From Brachyhypopomus gauderio (Eukaryota; Chordata; Actinopteri; Gymnotiformes; Hypopomidae), in contig NC_135225.1 of the NCBI RefSeq assembly GCF_052324685.1, positions 13,542,610-13,606,609 of the forward strand: a DNA stretch of 64,000 nt, written 5' to 3'. The notes beneath the pieces are model-generated. The model searched no databases. It saw only the letters and a program-made list of their open reading frames with translations, and had not been told where the DNA came from. Positions 1 through 10,878 of this stretch are shown piece by piece. The position numbers and the translations under genes are program-made. Positions within the stretch are counted from its first letter, which is position 1. Each line of letters opens with the position of its first letter.

Positions 1-776
1 CTCTGAAAGGTGCTTACACTGCTCACTAATCACACCATATACAAGTATATACATGGCTTGTGGTATTGCACACCCACCAAACATGTCCGGCAACAAAAAT
101 AAATAAATAAATAAATAACCAATGTTTAATCAAACCATCCCACTCCATTATTGTATAGTTACAGAACTGCAATTAGGTTATCCACAGCAATTGTGTCCCT
201 GCAAGAATCCAGCTATGAGGCAAGAAAAGCATGAGTAGGAGCATTTGACTTGCAAACAGAGGGTCTAACGGAAAAGGGACACTTCACTGGAAAACTGTAG
301 TTTGAGAGAGTCTTTGAGAACATCCTGTCTGACAGGAACACACACTAACAGGTCTTTGTTCAGGTGGAATACATAATTGAACTTGCTCTCTGTGTTCGTG
401 CGTAATATTAACATACTTTACGGGCAATGAAATCGGAAAGCTAATACCACCGGAAGTAGCCCATTCACCGTGTTGGTATGCCTAATAATAACACAAATAT
501 CTACACCACTTAAATGTTTCTGGGGAATCCTGCGCAATGTTAATTGTAAACAGTTTGTAAAGGTTTGTGAGGAAGTTTAAAAACGATCCACATGTGTCTA
601 AGACATTTTACGGCTGAATTATTCATTTATATGGATGTGCTTGTTACACTTTAGCAAATATATTGGATCAAAAATGATCTCCGGTTTAGGTGCTATTTAA
701 GCATTATCTAATTCTCCAGTCGGTTTTAAAGTTGTTTAATTCACTTCCGACTGATCTAACATTAACTTGGACAACC
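1..776. other. Intergenic AT-rich stretch
   Basis: I see no open frame with coding character, no paired splice signals and no recognisable repeat apart from a short A/T tetranucleotide run near 103-118. It ends at the target-site duplication of a hAT-type element. Confidence 0.5.
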
Positions 777-870
777 AGCTAGATCATGGGTGTCAAACAT
801 ACGGCCATACGTCAGGGGGTTCAGTCAGGGGCGGACTGGGGAGGAAAAGTGACCCAGGAGTTCCTGGGAG

Positions 871-916
871 ACTGGCCCACTATATTTTATATATATATAT
901 AAAATGTAGTGGGCCA

Positions 917-983
<67 letters not shown>

Positions 984-992
984 TGTATGTGG
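871..992. repeat. Hairpin plus (AT)n and (TATG)n microsatellites
   Basis: 871-918 folds on itself: ACTGGCCCACTA on the left is mirrored by TAGTGGGCCAGT on the right around an AT-rich centre, with one mismatch. It is followed by an (AT)n run to about 955 and TATG/GTAT repeats to about 992. Confidence 0.85.
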
Positions 993-1603
993 TGTGTATA
1001 TATACTGTATATGAATCCATACATGGCACGTGGTGTATATGACAGGTTTTATTATTTATTAAGTCCAGCAATAATATGATTACTGTTACGGCCTGTCTAG
1101 GCGGGAGGACCATAACAGTGGTGTGTGTGAACAGCAGTGCGAATGTTAGTGATGATGGGACAACAGAAGTGGGTGGTTAAAGGTGTATTATACAGAAATT
1201 GTACAAGATATATACATACACGTAACTGGTCTCAGCTTCAGGAGTGTCCCAGGCCAACATAACAAACAGGACTGAACTATGAAATAAACCAAACACTAAT
1301 TACTCTAACAAAAAACAAACATACAGTACTACACTAACTCCCTAACAAAAAAACCATACAAACAAACCCAAACCAAAATGGCAGCCACTCCCTACTTACC
1401 AGAACACCAACAACACGTAGAATATTTACAAAATGTACAACCGGCAGACAATCCAACAGGGGCAAAGGCAAAAGCAAACACGAGTTCAAACAGTAGTCAA
1501 AACCAGATTTCGAAGACAACGTATATAAATGCAGAATAATAACAACCAAGAAGCAAAAATGTCTCACTGGGAGGTACAGGGAAGGGCCTTATATAGTGCA
1601 GGG

Positions 1604-1830
1604 TGGAATGGAGTCTGGAGCGGAGTCTGGAGCGGAGCGGAGTCTGGAGCGGAGTCTGGAGCGGAGCGGAGTCTGGAGCGGAGTCTGGAGCGGAGCGGAG
1701 TCTGGAGCGGAGTCTGGAGCGGAGTCTGGGGCGGAGTCTGGAGCGGAGCGGAGTCTGGAGCGGAGTCTGGAGCGGAGCGGAGTCTGGAGCGGAGTCTGGA
1801 GCGGAGTCTGGAGCGGAGTCTGGAGCGGAA
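1604..1830. repeat. GGAGTCTGGAGC minisatellite
   Basis: Tandem 12-bp units GGAGTCTGGAGC are interspersed with 5-bp GGAGC units, over roughly 225 bp. Because the unit is a multiple of three and lacks stop codons in most frames, several long artificial frames (Ser-Gly-Ala-Glu or Leu-Arg-Ser repeats) cross it on both strands. I regard these as non-coding. Confidence 0.92.
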
Positions 1831-1942
1831 CAGACAGCAAACACAATACACAAACACTTTCATAGCACATAACAATTACAAAGCCACATAGTGGCATAAC
1901 AAAATAACTAACAAACTTAACAACTTGCCCCTGACAAAATAC

Positions 1943-2120
1943 CAGAGGTGTCAATTCCAGGTTCAGAAAGTAAAAGTTCTCACCAGGATTTTGCTCAGGC
2001 TTCCTGGATTGTGTTGATTCCACTAATTTTACCTGGATTGCACTAATTAGAAAATCTAGCAAGCTTGAGCAAAATCCTGGTGAGGACTTTTACTTTCTGA
2101 ACCTGGAATTGACACCTCTG
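1943..2120. mobile_element. Fold-back MITE, copy 1 of 3
   Basis: This 178-bp element begins CAGAGGTGTCAATTCCAGG and ends with the inverse. Long inverted arms (through the AGTAAAAGT and CACCAGGATTTTGC motifs) make almost the whole element a stem. It is flanked by a perfect 8-bp duplication, CAAAATAC (1935-1942 and 2121-2128), which indicates hAT-type mobilisation. Sister copies lie at 35120-35297 and 54271-54447. Confidence 0.92.
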
Positions 2121-2178
2121 CAAAATACAGTGGAAAAACAACTGGAAAGCTACTGAAACCTACATTGTTCACTCAGTG

Positions 2179-2652
2179 TGTCACGTAGGGCTACGCCCCC
2201 CCTCTCCTAGCTGTCACTCCAATGTCTGTTCCTCGTGTTTTCTGTTATTCCGTGCCCCTAACCCCGCCTTGCTTGTTTGTTGCCCCGGTCTCTGTCTGTT
2301 CACCACGCCCGTGTCTTGATCCTTGTCAGCTGTGTCTTGTTAAGTCCTGTGTATATTAGTCCCTGTGTCTCCCATGTCTGAATCGGTCTTTTTGTTCCAA
2401 CCTGGGCCTGTTCATAAGTTCGCTCTTTTGTGTTTCCCGTATTCCGTGTGTTTTGCCTGTTCTTTCCTAGTTTACCTGCCTTGTCGTTTCCCTTGTTCGT
2501 ATCATGCCTTTGTACATTTCGTGTATGGACTGCCCTCCCAATATGACCTGCCCCAGTTATTACAACTCTGATTATGGAATTTCCTTGAATAAATCTCGCT
2601 CTCCTCAGCATTTGTGTCCGCCTCCCTGTTCTGCCCAGCGCAGAACGTTACA
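2179..2652 (+). mobile_element. Solo LTR (Ty3/Gypsy-like)
   Basis: The block starts TGTCACGTAGGG and ends GAACGTTACA, giving TG...CA termini. An AATAAA (AATAAATC) lies about 60 bp before the end. Flanking 5-mers CAGTG and CAATG match 4 of 5, as expected of an ageing 5-bp duplication. No internal region accompanies it, so I read it as a solo LTR left by recombination. A partial relative of its last 50 bp occurs at about 7965-8010. Confidence 0.68.
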
Positions 2653-3676
2653 CAATGAGTAACCTCTGCAGCTTTTCTTTTTTTTTCTCTCAGCTTTTCA
2701 GCGCCACCTTTACGTTTCGTAGTTTGTTTAGACCCTGGCTTAGACTGCTCCATCTTTACGGCAATGCGGACTTATTTTTTCACGTTTCAGTAGTGTCAAC
2801 AGTGTAGCGGAGGGATCACATGATGAGTTAGACCCTCAGCAGTGTCAGTGTGCAACTGGCAACTCTCTCTTGACTTGTCACTCGTGGGATAAACAGGGAG
2901 CGGCCCAACTCGTTCATGTGTTTACAGGCTCAGTCCACGGTCACGCCCTGAGCAGGTTTCCCTGATTTGGAGTGGGGGAGAGGTAATAGGCACCATTAAA
3001 TTGCAGCATGACTACAGGACGGGGCCGCAGTGCGCGGCAATGGCTCCTCCACGGGCTGAGTTAACCCATCGGCCCACCGGGGAAATCCCCGGTAGTAATG
3101 TATGCCAGTCCGCCCCTGGGTTCAGTCCAGCCCGCGGAATAAACCTGCATTATTAAAGAAGAATAAACTCCATTTTATTAAAAATCTGCCGTTCCTGTAT
3201 TGTCCGCTAGGGGCATGTTTAAGTGAGTTCTATCGCTTTACCTGCTTTTTTTGTTGACCCTGGCACCCTCTTAAGTTAAATGTCTTTGTCAAAAAAGAGA
3301 AAAGTGGACATGTGTCAGATTTTTCAAGAAAAAAATTAATTGTTTTGTTCAGAATTGCTTCCCAGATGTGGAAAATGTCATTTTGATCAGTTTTTATGCA
3401 TAATGCACTTAAATAAAAGTTTAACTGAGTAAAAGTGTTGTTGAAATTGCACTTTTTTTTAAAGTAAAACATTGTTCATAATATATTTAGTAAAAGGACA
3501 ATTCATTTCATATAAAGATTTTTATAATTTACTTATTTGCATTAATACAACAAAAGTGGACTTATTGTTGGTTCCATGTAATTTTGGAACGAGTTTACTG
3601 GTCTGGCCCCCTTGAGATCCGATTAAGTTGTATGCGGCCCCCAGATCAAAATGAGTTTGACACCCCTGATCTAGAT

Positions 3677-4719
3677 AATACAGAAATGATTTGCAATGGT
3701 GTCTCTGGCACAGAAAATCTGGTGGAGCACAATAAACTCCGGGCAGTAGTTTAGGACTCGTTGGTCAAACTACACAAAACCTGCTTGCTTGATTAATCCA
3801 AACTCAAACGCACTGTATTCTACCAAGAACATTTTCTCTTCTATTTGCTGATTGTGGAGCTGTGTAAGTGTATCAATGTGAGTTGCGATATTAGCCCTTG
3901 CAACCAAGCTGAGTCTAATAGCATTTTCAACATATGAAACCGTGTTTGGTTAGTCGTTCAGAAAGACGTTTCAAATTCTTGAATCCTGCAGGCCACATAG
4001 TGTCCCAGCCAAAGAGCAGTCAAGAGCTGTCATCCATCTATAGCCTACAACAAACACATATGTAAATGTCCATCTTCATTATGTCCGATATTTACATCCA
4101 TGTATCAAACTGCACAAAAACGTATAAAATCTGGTCTTGATGCATAAATACAAGTAACCTTAAAGCAGATCTTCCCAGAATTTAATTTTCATTGTAATTA
4201 GTTGGTATCTGTTCCAGCCTGAATGATAACAAATCCATTGTCATATGTAATTAAGGTGCCACAATACGTCTATCACTGCTCCACAGCGACATCTGGTGGG
4301 GCCATTACTCACGTTTATACAGTATACTGCAGAGGCGCCATTCATTAGTTAGTATACGACCAGCAGTGATCTGTTCTTTAGATACCTGTGGTAAATGGGT
4401 TCTTCCTTACCACTGCCGCATTTGGCTTGCTCACTGGGGGTTTGGACTCTGACTCTGTTAAGCTTGTGAAAACTGCTGATGTAAAAAGTGCTGCATAAAG
4501 ACACTGGACTTGACATGCCTCACTAGAAGCTTTGATTAGTTTACATACCACATAAACACAATCAAAATCATGTTGAAATGAGCATTTTTAGAAAATGTAT
4601 TCCAGCAATATGATCAATTTCTTGCCAGGCATTTCTTTATAACCAAGTACCAAGTCATATTTCTTATGACTGAACCCTGAGGACCGTTAACATTTATGTG
4701 TATAATTTCTTGTTTGCAG
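3677..4719. other. Non-coding stretch
   Basis: No recognisable gene, repeat family or RNA is seen between the hAT element and the small candidate exons at 4720. Confidence 0.4.
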
Positions 4720-4939
4720 AGGGAGATTGCCGGACCGCCCAGGATGGTACAGGAGGATGAGGACACAGTGTCTGCCTGTTCAGAAAGACCAGCTGTAAGG
4801 AGTGTGTGTCTGAGTATCTGTCTTTAGTGTGCTGTGTGATCTCCTGATTTGTTGATGTGTTGTGTTTAAAGGAAATTCAAAAACAGAGAGAAGAGCTTCA
4901 GGCCTCCACATCAGAGTTCACACCTCTACAAGAGAACAA
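4720..4939 (+). CDS. Two candidate exons of an unidentified gene (partial)
   Basis: Two short blocks look like exons. 4720-4794 is preceded by a TTTGCAG acceptor and followed by GTAAGG; it reads 25 codons in phase 0 (REIAGPPRMVQEDED...). 4872-4939 is preceded by TTTAAAG and followed by GTGAGT; it continues in the same frame with a charged, coiled-coil-like stretch (EIQKQREELQASTSEF). The intron between them is only 77 bp, which is normal for fish. I see no upstream start and no downstream partner, because a solo LTR begins at 5016. It may be a relic or part of a gene extending outside the window. The protein family is not recognised. Confidence 0.35.
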
Positions 4940-5015
4940 GTGAGTAGTAGTTATGCTGTTTAACATGAATAACAACTTCTGTCTTAAAGGAATCACAGAC
5001 AAATCCGGAAGTTGG

Positions 5016-5350
5016 TGTCACGTTACGGCCCCTGACCCCTCCATTTTGGGCGTGTGTTTACATTGTCTGTGTCTACTCATTTGCGTCTGTGGATCTCCGT
5101 GGGTGCGGTTATGTCTAAATGTGTTCATGCGTCTCACCTGTGGCTCGTCTCTTCATCACTCTGGGCTTATGTGGTTTGTCTATTTAATGTGCGTTCGCGC
5201 AGTGTCCCGTGCTCGTCTTTCTTTGAGTCTACACGTTTATGTGTGTATGTTGTTTATCGTGCGCTGACTGCACTATTGTGTCAAAATAAAAGTGACTGAG
5301 TGACGCAAGGATTTCTGTGCATCTTCTTTCGCCCTGCACCGCGCGTCATA
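5016..5350 (+). mobile_element. Solo LTR with 5-bp TSD
   Basis: 335 bp starts TGTCACGTTACGG and ends GCGCGTCATA, flanked on both sides by GTTGG (5011-5015 and 5351-5355), a perfect 5-bp duplication. AATAAAAG lies about 65 bp before the end, like an R/U5 polyadenylation signal. The TGTCACG start is shared with the complete Gypsy element at 10879. No coding region is attached. Confidence 0.78.
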
Positions 5351-5555
5351 GTTGGAGCTTGAAATAAAGAAAATGTAGAAAGATGTGAGTAGTTGTAAAA
5401 AGGTCTGTCTTTAATATGCTTGTTTTTGCAAGCTAAGTAAATCAAAGTTTCTTCTGTCACTAGGCTCAGCAAGACAATAAACGTCTTTCAAAAAAAAGTG
5501 TCTTGTTTTGTGTAAAGAATATATTGTGTTAATAAACAAATGCAAACAAAATATT

Positions 5556-5970
5556 CCATTAACCAAAATAAGTGTTCACAAACATATCCCGAACACTATA
5601 CATGCTGTGAAATGATTTTTGATTCACATATTCTGCCTCAGTGGGTCCAGATGGAGCCTTTACCTGGATGTGAGCGCAGTCTATAGCAGCAATGACATTT
5701 GGAAATCCTGGAGAATTTAATGCATTTTGAATTGAATGAATATTAGTATGAAATAGCTGATCAAGATAGAAATACAAAGTACTTAGGTAAATGCTCTGGA
5801 TAAGAGCGTCGGTAAAATCATGTAAATTTAACTCCAAGTTACTGATTCTTGCAGAATAGCCGAGTGGGGTTTGCAAAAAACAGAAAAACAGAACCGGAAG
5901 TTCCAATATACCACATTTATTCAGTCCACCATGAGTGCCTTGGAACCCAACAAACATTAATAAAGAATGC

Positions 5971-6003
<33 letters not shown>

Positions 6004-7030
6004 AAACAAGTTAACATAAACTAATCAACACATATCAACCAGGCCCTCACTCATCTGCATTTCAAGTCAGCTCTCCCTCTTATCACAGAGTTCTGCTTTT
6101 TACAAACATTAGCCCTTGGATTCCACCACTGACCGGCACGCCCGCAGGTAAGATTTAAAATGCACCAGTTCTAATGACTTTCTTTCATTTTATCTTAAAT
6201 CAAACATTTTATTATTTAAGCAATATTTTAGTATGAATATAAAACATTTCATAATAAAACATTCATGCTGGAATCCCCTTTTTAGAACCATAACAGCAGG
6301 TCCTCTCCCCCGGCTCAAACATCCGAAATGGAACGTTCCACCTTGTAACAACCTCAGACTACAAAACCCCACAGACCCCTGGGCTCAGGTCCTTTGACCT
6401 GCAAGAGGCTGCAAACATGCTGGGACAAACAGGTAAGTTGAACGACTTTTCAAAACACACAATAAACAGTTAAAATGCATGGAATTTTTGTAATATTCTA
6501 CACCATCAGTTGGCCACCCTGAATAGTGCCAGATAATCACAGTTGTTTATTGCTTTTCAGCGTTCTGACAAGGTCCAACTGCAGTCCTGTGGGTTTCAAT
6601 AAATGAGTCTTTAAAACTGAGGTTGTCTCGTGGTTCTGTCCATTATAATAGTTTGCAACATGGAACGGACGAGAGCTCCGTTACACTGATCAAACCAAAA
6701 CTACTTCTCATGCATACCAACTGTTCTGAAAAAGGCTTCTTTTATGGGAAGGATGCCTCTGTGACCAGGGAATTTGATGAATATATTAAGGAAGTGCTTA
6801 AGCGCAAGGCAAACCTTTCTAATTTCGTGGCAGACCCTTGCCTTACTAAGACATTCTGCATCCCTGACGCTGTATAGAAATGCACCACTGGCAAAGAAGC
6901 GCAAAGCGATACAGACAGTTTGGGGTTTGGTAAGAGCTTTACTATGTCTTAAGTTCTTCTGCAAGCCTTCATTGTACTTAGTCACTGCTTGCTTTGCAGA
7001 TTTGATCAGTTTGCTTGAAATGTTAGTCAC
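5556..7030 (-). pseudogene. PIF/Harbinger (HARBI1-like) transposase relic, two exons
   Basis: Read from right to left. Exon 1 (7030 down to 6718) encodes a HARBI1-like N-terminal region, with ALRFFASGAFLYSV and KVCLALKHFLNIFIKFPGH. Exon 2 (5707 down to 5559) encodes the start of the DDE nuclease domain, FPNVIAAIDCAHIQVKAPSG, with the first catalytic Asp in AIDC. Exon 1 ends at a GTATGC donor and exon 2 follows a TTCTCCAG acceptor. Splicing the 1010-bp intron (5708-6717) joins the frame exactly at ...RTVG/FPNV.... The frame ends in TAA right after VNTYFG, so the other two acidic residues are lost and the copy is dead. The family uses a Myb-like partner for transposition; none is seen here. Confidence 0.8.
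5972..6001. repeat. Poly(A) run
   Basis: About 30 consecutive A residues lie within the intron of the Harbinger relic. It may be a retroposition tail or simple slippage. Confidence 0.9.
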
Positions 7031-7044
7031 GACACTGTGTTAAT

Positions 7045-7764
7045 GAATTTGTTTATCTTTCATGACATCAGATTGACAAGTGTCTGGTGTGACATCTCAC
7101 TCCTGAACTCGGTGTTGATGTGTCTCACCATGCTGAAGGCGCTTTCCACATCACAATTGGAGTTCGGCAGTAGCAGTTTCATCAGCTTGCACAGCTCTGC
7201 AAATTTTTATGGCCCTGAGCTCACAGATCGAATCATTGACAGTTTGCCCCAGAACTCATCAACAGGTAAATTTTTGTAATTTTGGACCAGTGCTTCTAGG
7301 TTAGTTGAGACATAATCTAGGACTTCCAAGTGGAGTTTTTCTCTGGCATCTGCCTTAATTACATTTAGGGAATGTAACCGTGGTGCCACTTCTTGGTTCT
7401 TTGGATTGACAACTGACAGATTAGGCAATATTTGGTCTCTCATTGGGAATGTTTCCTGTTTTTTCTGAAAGCTTCTCACATAAAATGCCCTTGCATCTTT
7501 AAAGAACTGTTTTGTTGTGTGGTGGGAAAGGGTTTCCTCATTTTGTAAATACCTCCTTGTCAAGAATCCAAGAAAAATATCTTTAGCTGCATTAAATAAT
7601 GCATTACTAAACAAATAAATTGTAGATTTAACCTGATGGGGGATTAAATATTCTCTTCTCGTGAATGTGATCTGCTGGTGCACAAGTTGATCCAAACACC
7701 CCACTGTACAGGGGAGGAAAGTGGGGACATCCCCTTTCTGTTTGCATTCACAACAGGTGAACAT
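7045..7764 (-). pseudogene. hAT-superfamily transposase C-terminal relic
   Basis: The minus strand encodes 185 residues (HHTTKQFFKDARAFYVRSF..., LPVDEFWGKL) typical of the C-terminal half of fish hAT-like transposase or ZBED-type proteins. After a stop at about 7207 the same frame continues with a hAT C-terminal dimerisation motif (FAELCKLMKLLLPNSNCDVE, AFSMVRHINTEFRSEMS) to about 7045, with a second stop just before KIN. The BED finger and N-terminal half are missing. At least two nonsense changes make this a pseudogene. It directly abuts the Harbinger exon, which suggests one element inserted into the other. Confidence 0.75.
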
Positions 7765-7900
7765 ATTGATGGAGGCTTCATTGTGATTTGGTCTGAAAAC
7801 ATAAAATATTGTTTATAGATCAATTGATGATATACACTGTGATCAAACTAATCAATAGAGGAGACAACGGTTGTTTAGACAAGGGGGTTGTTTATCACTG

Positions 7901-7918
7901 GGGGGGGGGGGGGGGGGG
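7901..7918. repeat. Poly(G) run
   Basis: About 18-19 consecutive G residues interrupt otherwise ordinary sequence. Such runs are slippage-prone and often mis-sized in assemblies. Confidence 0.9.
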
Positions 7919-7959
7919 TTTGCACACATCCTCCAGATTGCAGACTGAGATTAATTGTT

Positions 7960-8140
7960 TTTTTATCTCGCTCTCCTCAGCATGTGTGTCCACCCTCTCA
8001 CTCCGCGATGCACACTTAAAATTGTTCGGTTGACCTACAAAGCATTAAATGGTCTTGCTCCACTATATCTGAGTGAACTCATTGCTGTATCAACGTACTC
8101 AAAGGAGGCGGACACATGCGCAATAGAGAGCAGGGTTTAT
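7960..8140 (+). mobile_element. Fragments of an LTR end and a LINE reverse transcriptase
   Basis: 7965-8010 matches the last ~50 bp of the solo LTR at 2179-2652 (TCTCGCTCTCCTCAGCAT...). It is followed by an open segment LTYKALNGLAPLYLSELI, a conserved C-terminal motif of fish non-LTR reverse transcriptases (L2/CR1-type). Only scraps remain. Confidence 0.6.
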
Positions 8141-8236
8141 TAACTAACTAACCGTGCTAACATGGTAGACAGGATGACTGAGACATGTCAAATAGAATAG
8201 AGGACAAGGAAACAGAACTAAAACACTAGAGTATAT

Positions 8237-9026
8237 TAGAGTATACATTGAATTTTATTGAACAAACCTCTGAATGAAAACATTATATTCTTCAAAAATA
8301 AAAAAAAGCTCAAAATGCACTGTTCAAAGTTATACGCAGCACAATTTCAAAATATTTTATATGATTTTGCAGAATTAGGTCACATTCACTGAAATCAAAA
8401 GCTATTTCAATCAAAAACATCCCAACAGGCGAAGTTACATGTGAACATAGGAACCCTTCTTTGATATCACCTTCACAATTCTTGCATCCATTGAACTTGA
8501 GTTTTTGGAGAGTTTCTGCAGACTCCAGAGGCACCAGCAGCTTCAAATACTTGTTTGCTGGTTTGTAATGGCATTTTAGCAGCTGCTCTCTTAATCAGAT
8601 TAACTTGCCTGGCAGAAACCTTCCTCATTCTGCCTTTATCTGCACAAACCTGTCTGTGCTCTGAACCAGCCACAAATCTCTTCACAGTGCAAAGATCACA
8701 CTTAAGTTTTCGTGAAACATCCAATGTTTTCATACATTGTTCAAGGCATTGCACTATTTGAAGCTTTTCAGCAGCAGAGAGATCAATTTTCTTTCCCATG
8801 TTGGTTGAAACCTGTGGCCTGCTTAGTAACGTGGAACATCCTTCTTAAGTAGTTTTCATTAAATTGGGCTCACCTGGCAAACTAATTATCACAGGTGTCT
8901 GATATTGATTTAAATGGTCCAAAGAGCCCTGAGACACAATACCGTCCATGAGTTTAAATGAGAAGCAAAAAATAAATCTTTATGACGCTTCAATCCAATT
9001 TGCATAATAATTTGGAACGTGGTGTA
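8237..9026 (-). mobile_element. Tc1-like DNA transposon, internally deleted
   Basis: The minus strand from 8799 encodes the start of a Tc1-family transposase, MGKKIDLSAAEKLQIVQCLE, followed by a helix-turn-helix DNA-binding region (TVKRFVAG, RMRKVSARQVNLIKRAAAKM, FEAAGASGV). This covers the two paired-like DNA-binding motifs. The DDE catalytic domain is absent: after about 100 codons the frame runs straight into terminal sequence. The boundaries are approximate; the right end near 9026 reads ...GGAACGTGGTGTA. The copy cannot encode an active enzyme. Confidence 0.78.
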
Positions 9027-9119
9027 ATTAGGTACATGCACGGGGAACTAAACGGTAGTGATGTCAAACTCGAAACGCGGAATCAAACTGAATCGATTCA
9101 TTTGAATAACGGTGCTCCC

Positions 9120-9330
9120 AAACACTGGCCCCGTCCGAAATCGCGTACTACACTACTATATAGTACGCGAGAAGCAGTATGCAAGCAACCTAGTATGTCC
9201 AAATACACAGTATCCATTAAACCAGTACGCGAAACGTACCCGGATGACATACTGCATCGGCAGCCATTTTAAAGTATGTGATTGCAGCACACTGTCCTAT
9301 CCCATGATTCAACTGGAGCAGCGGAGGAGT
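9120..9330. repeat. MITE-like teleost repeat (TAGTACGCGA type)
   Basis: The segment contains several copies of GTACGCGA / TAGTATG-type words in both orientations, a pattern common in short non-autonomous fish transposons that begin with a 'gtccgaaatcgcgtact' block. A related element with complete ends occurs at 40711-40874. Boundaries and duplication were not found here. Confidence 0.5.
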
Positions 9331-9639
9331 TCGAAGTTAGAAAAATTTAAAAAGCGGCGAGCCAGCAATTTACAAGTGTAAGTAGATACAAACACAAAAT
9401 AAAACATTTTAAAAATATGATGACATGCACACCAAGTGCCGTTACAAGTAGTGTCACTGAGAATGAAAAATACAATGTTAGATTACATATATATAGTTTT
9501 TACATTTTTTATTAACGTAGCTAGCGAGTCCAAGCTGAGGTAATCTTGTTAGCTCACTAGTTAACCCGTCAAGCTAATACCGATTAACTCATATCCGATA
9601 ATGCGAAAAATAAAAACTGGGTTACATGTGCGGTATTAC

Positions 9640-10500
9640 AGTTTTTTTCAACTGTTTACACACTAAATCTTTTCTTCTCACACAATTTTCTAAACATGCC
9701 CTTCAAACATAACCCCACACCAAATCTGCTAAATCATACACTAACTCTCAGTGTCTGACTCAGTTTTCAATTTCCAAACACACATTTTGCAAAACTCTAC
9801 ACACAAGTTTCTACCTAACACACAAACACCAAACAGGAAGTTACTTGATTTCATCTTTCAAACACAACCTATCAAAATGCCACACTAAATCACCAGTGCT
9901 TCACTCCCACTCCTTATATGTGTAAGCACTCATTACTTTATTGAACACCAACCAATCATTGGCTAAGTATAGACCTATAAATAGGTAAAATGTCAAGATG
10001 TCTGTTTTGAACCATGAATCCACGAGATCCAGCACTACATAGTCAACGATGCAACTGTTTTCCATAACATGGACACAGTAAACTTGTCCACTGTCCATCG
10101 TGTCCTGCAGAATAATCACTTACATATGAAGCAGCTATACAGGGTCCCATTTGAAAGGAACAGCATCAGAGTGAAGAACCTGCATCATGACTTTGTGAAT
10201 GTATGTATGCAAAACTAATTCCAGTATATTAGACTTGCATATATCAAGATTTTTGGGTTGTGCATATGTGTGCAAATATATATTCTTGTCTCTTACAGAG
10301 AATTTTGGAGATGGATGCAAATGTCCGCCATGAGGACAACGTGGGGGAAACATTACAATGTGTGCTGCCATTACCAATAATGGTGTCCTGCATCACCATG
10401 CAACACTTGGTCCTTACAACACTGCTCATATCATAACTTTTTTGGATGCAATTCTCAATATTCTTGTCCAAGATACACAACGTCTTGAAAGACTAAATAG
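9640..10500 (+). pseudogene. IS630/Tc1-like transposase relic with an intron
   Basis: An AC-rich subterminal region (9640-9900) precedes coding remnants. About 10016-10200 reads EIQHYIVNDATVFHNM...STVHRVLQ...YRVPFERNSIRVKNL and ends at a GTATGT donor. 10299-10498 follows a TCTCTTACAG acceptor and reads RILEMDANVRHE, then in a shifted frame GGNITMCAAITNNGVL and LGPYNTAHIITFLDAIL. The jump between these two blocks marks an internal deletion that removes the middle of the DDE domain. I assign the family from the GGNITMCAAI block and the HTH-like leader. The copy is inactive. Confidence 0.62.
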
Positions 10501-10878
10501 TGACACTACTGTTATTATATTGTGGTTGTTATGAAGTGATATCTAGTGTGCAGCTTTGTTGATTATGGTTTTTGGGGACAATGACATGGCAATGGATGAA
10601 AAATATGGATATAATGGATCGGTTTGATTATTATTTATTGACTGGATCAATGGTACAGGGGCTTCCCTGGATCTGTTCATCAGGGCCTTCAGCACTGAGC
10701 TTCAACATCACTTCATCGCTTCAGCTTCACTCACTTCAACATTAGATGAACCCTTCAGCCTCTAAAAAGCAGAATCTGCCAAATTGAATTTTGCCAGCAC
10801 TGAAACACAAGATACTGTGTATAAGCAAGGTTTGGGAGCGACAAACATGCATTGAGCAAATCTGATGGACTATAAATA
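10501..10878. other. Non-coding stretch before the Gypsy element
   Basis: I see no gene or recognised repeat. The last five bases, AAATA (10874-10878), are the target-site duplication of the adjacent LTR retrotransposon. Confidence 0.4.

Larger units (their letters stand above)
826..3118. mobile_element. Nested hAT-type element with 8-bp TSD
   Basis: The ends are CAGGGGCGGACTGG and CCAGTCCGCCCCTG, a perfect 14-bp inverted pair. They are flanked on both sides by GGTTCAGT (818-825 and 3119-3126), a perfect 8-bp duplication. The element sits 41 bp inside the outer hAT element, so it landed there later. Its 2293 bp carry no recognisable transposase. They contain a hairpin, microsatellites, a minisatellite, a MITE and a solo LTR that accumulated afterwards. 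Confidence 0.88.
785..3668. mobile_element. Outer non-autonomous hAT-type element, interrupted
   Basis: The left end reads CATGGGTGTCAAAC and the right end is its inverse, GTTTGACACCCCTG, with one mismatch. The flanks are 8-bp near-duplications, AGCTAGAT (777-784) and ATCTAGAT (3669-3676), matching 7 of 8. Terminal repeats of this kind with an 8-bp duplication are the hallmark of the hAT superfamily. Without the nested insertion the element would be about 0.58 kb, and no transposase remains, so it was mobilised in trans. The segment at 3590-3660 contains GGCCCCC-rich sequence typical of the subterminal part of such elements. Confidence 0.8.

Noticed and set aside
1497..2062. Overlapping frames of 77-157 codons on both strands with Ser-Ala-Pro-Asp, Leu-Arg-Ser or Gly-Ala-Glu repeats
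   Set aside because: They are products of the GGAGTCTGGAGC minisatellite, which lacks stops in nearly every frame. No start context, splice sites or non-repeat domain.
7960..8143. A host exon encoding TYKALNGLAPLYLSEL
   Set aside because: This is a well-known C-terminal motif of fish LINE reverse transcriptases, and the flanks are repeat fragments.
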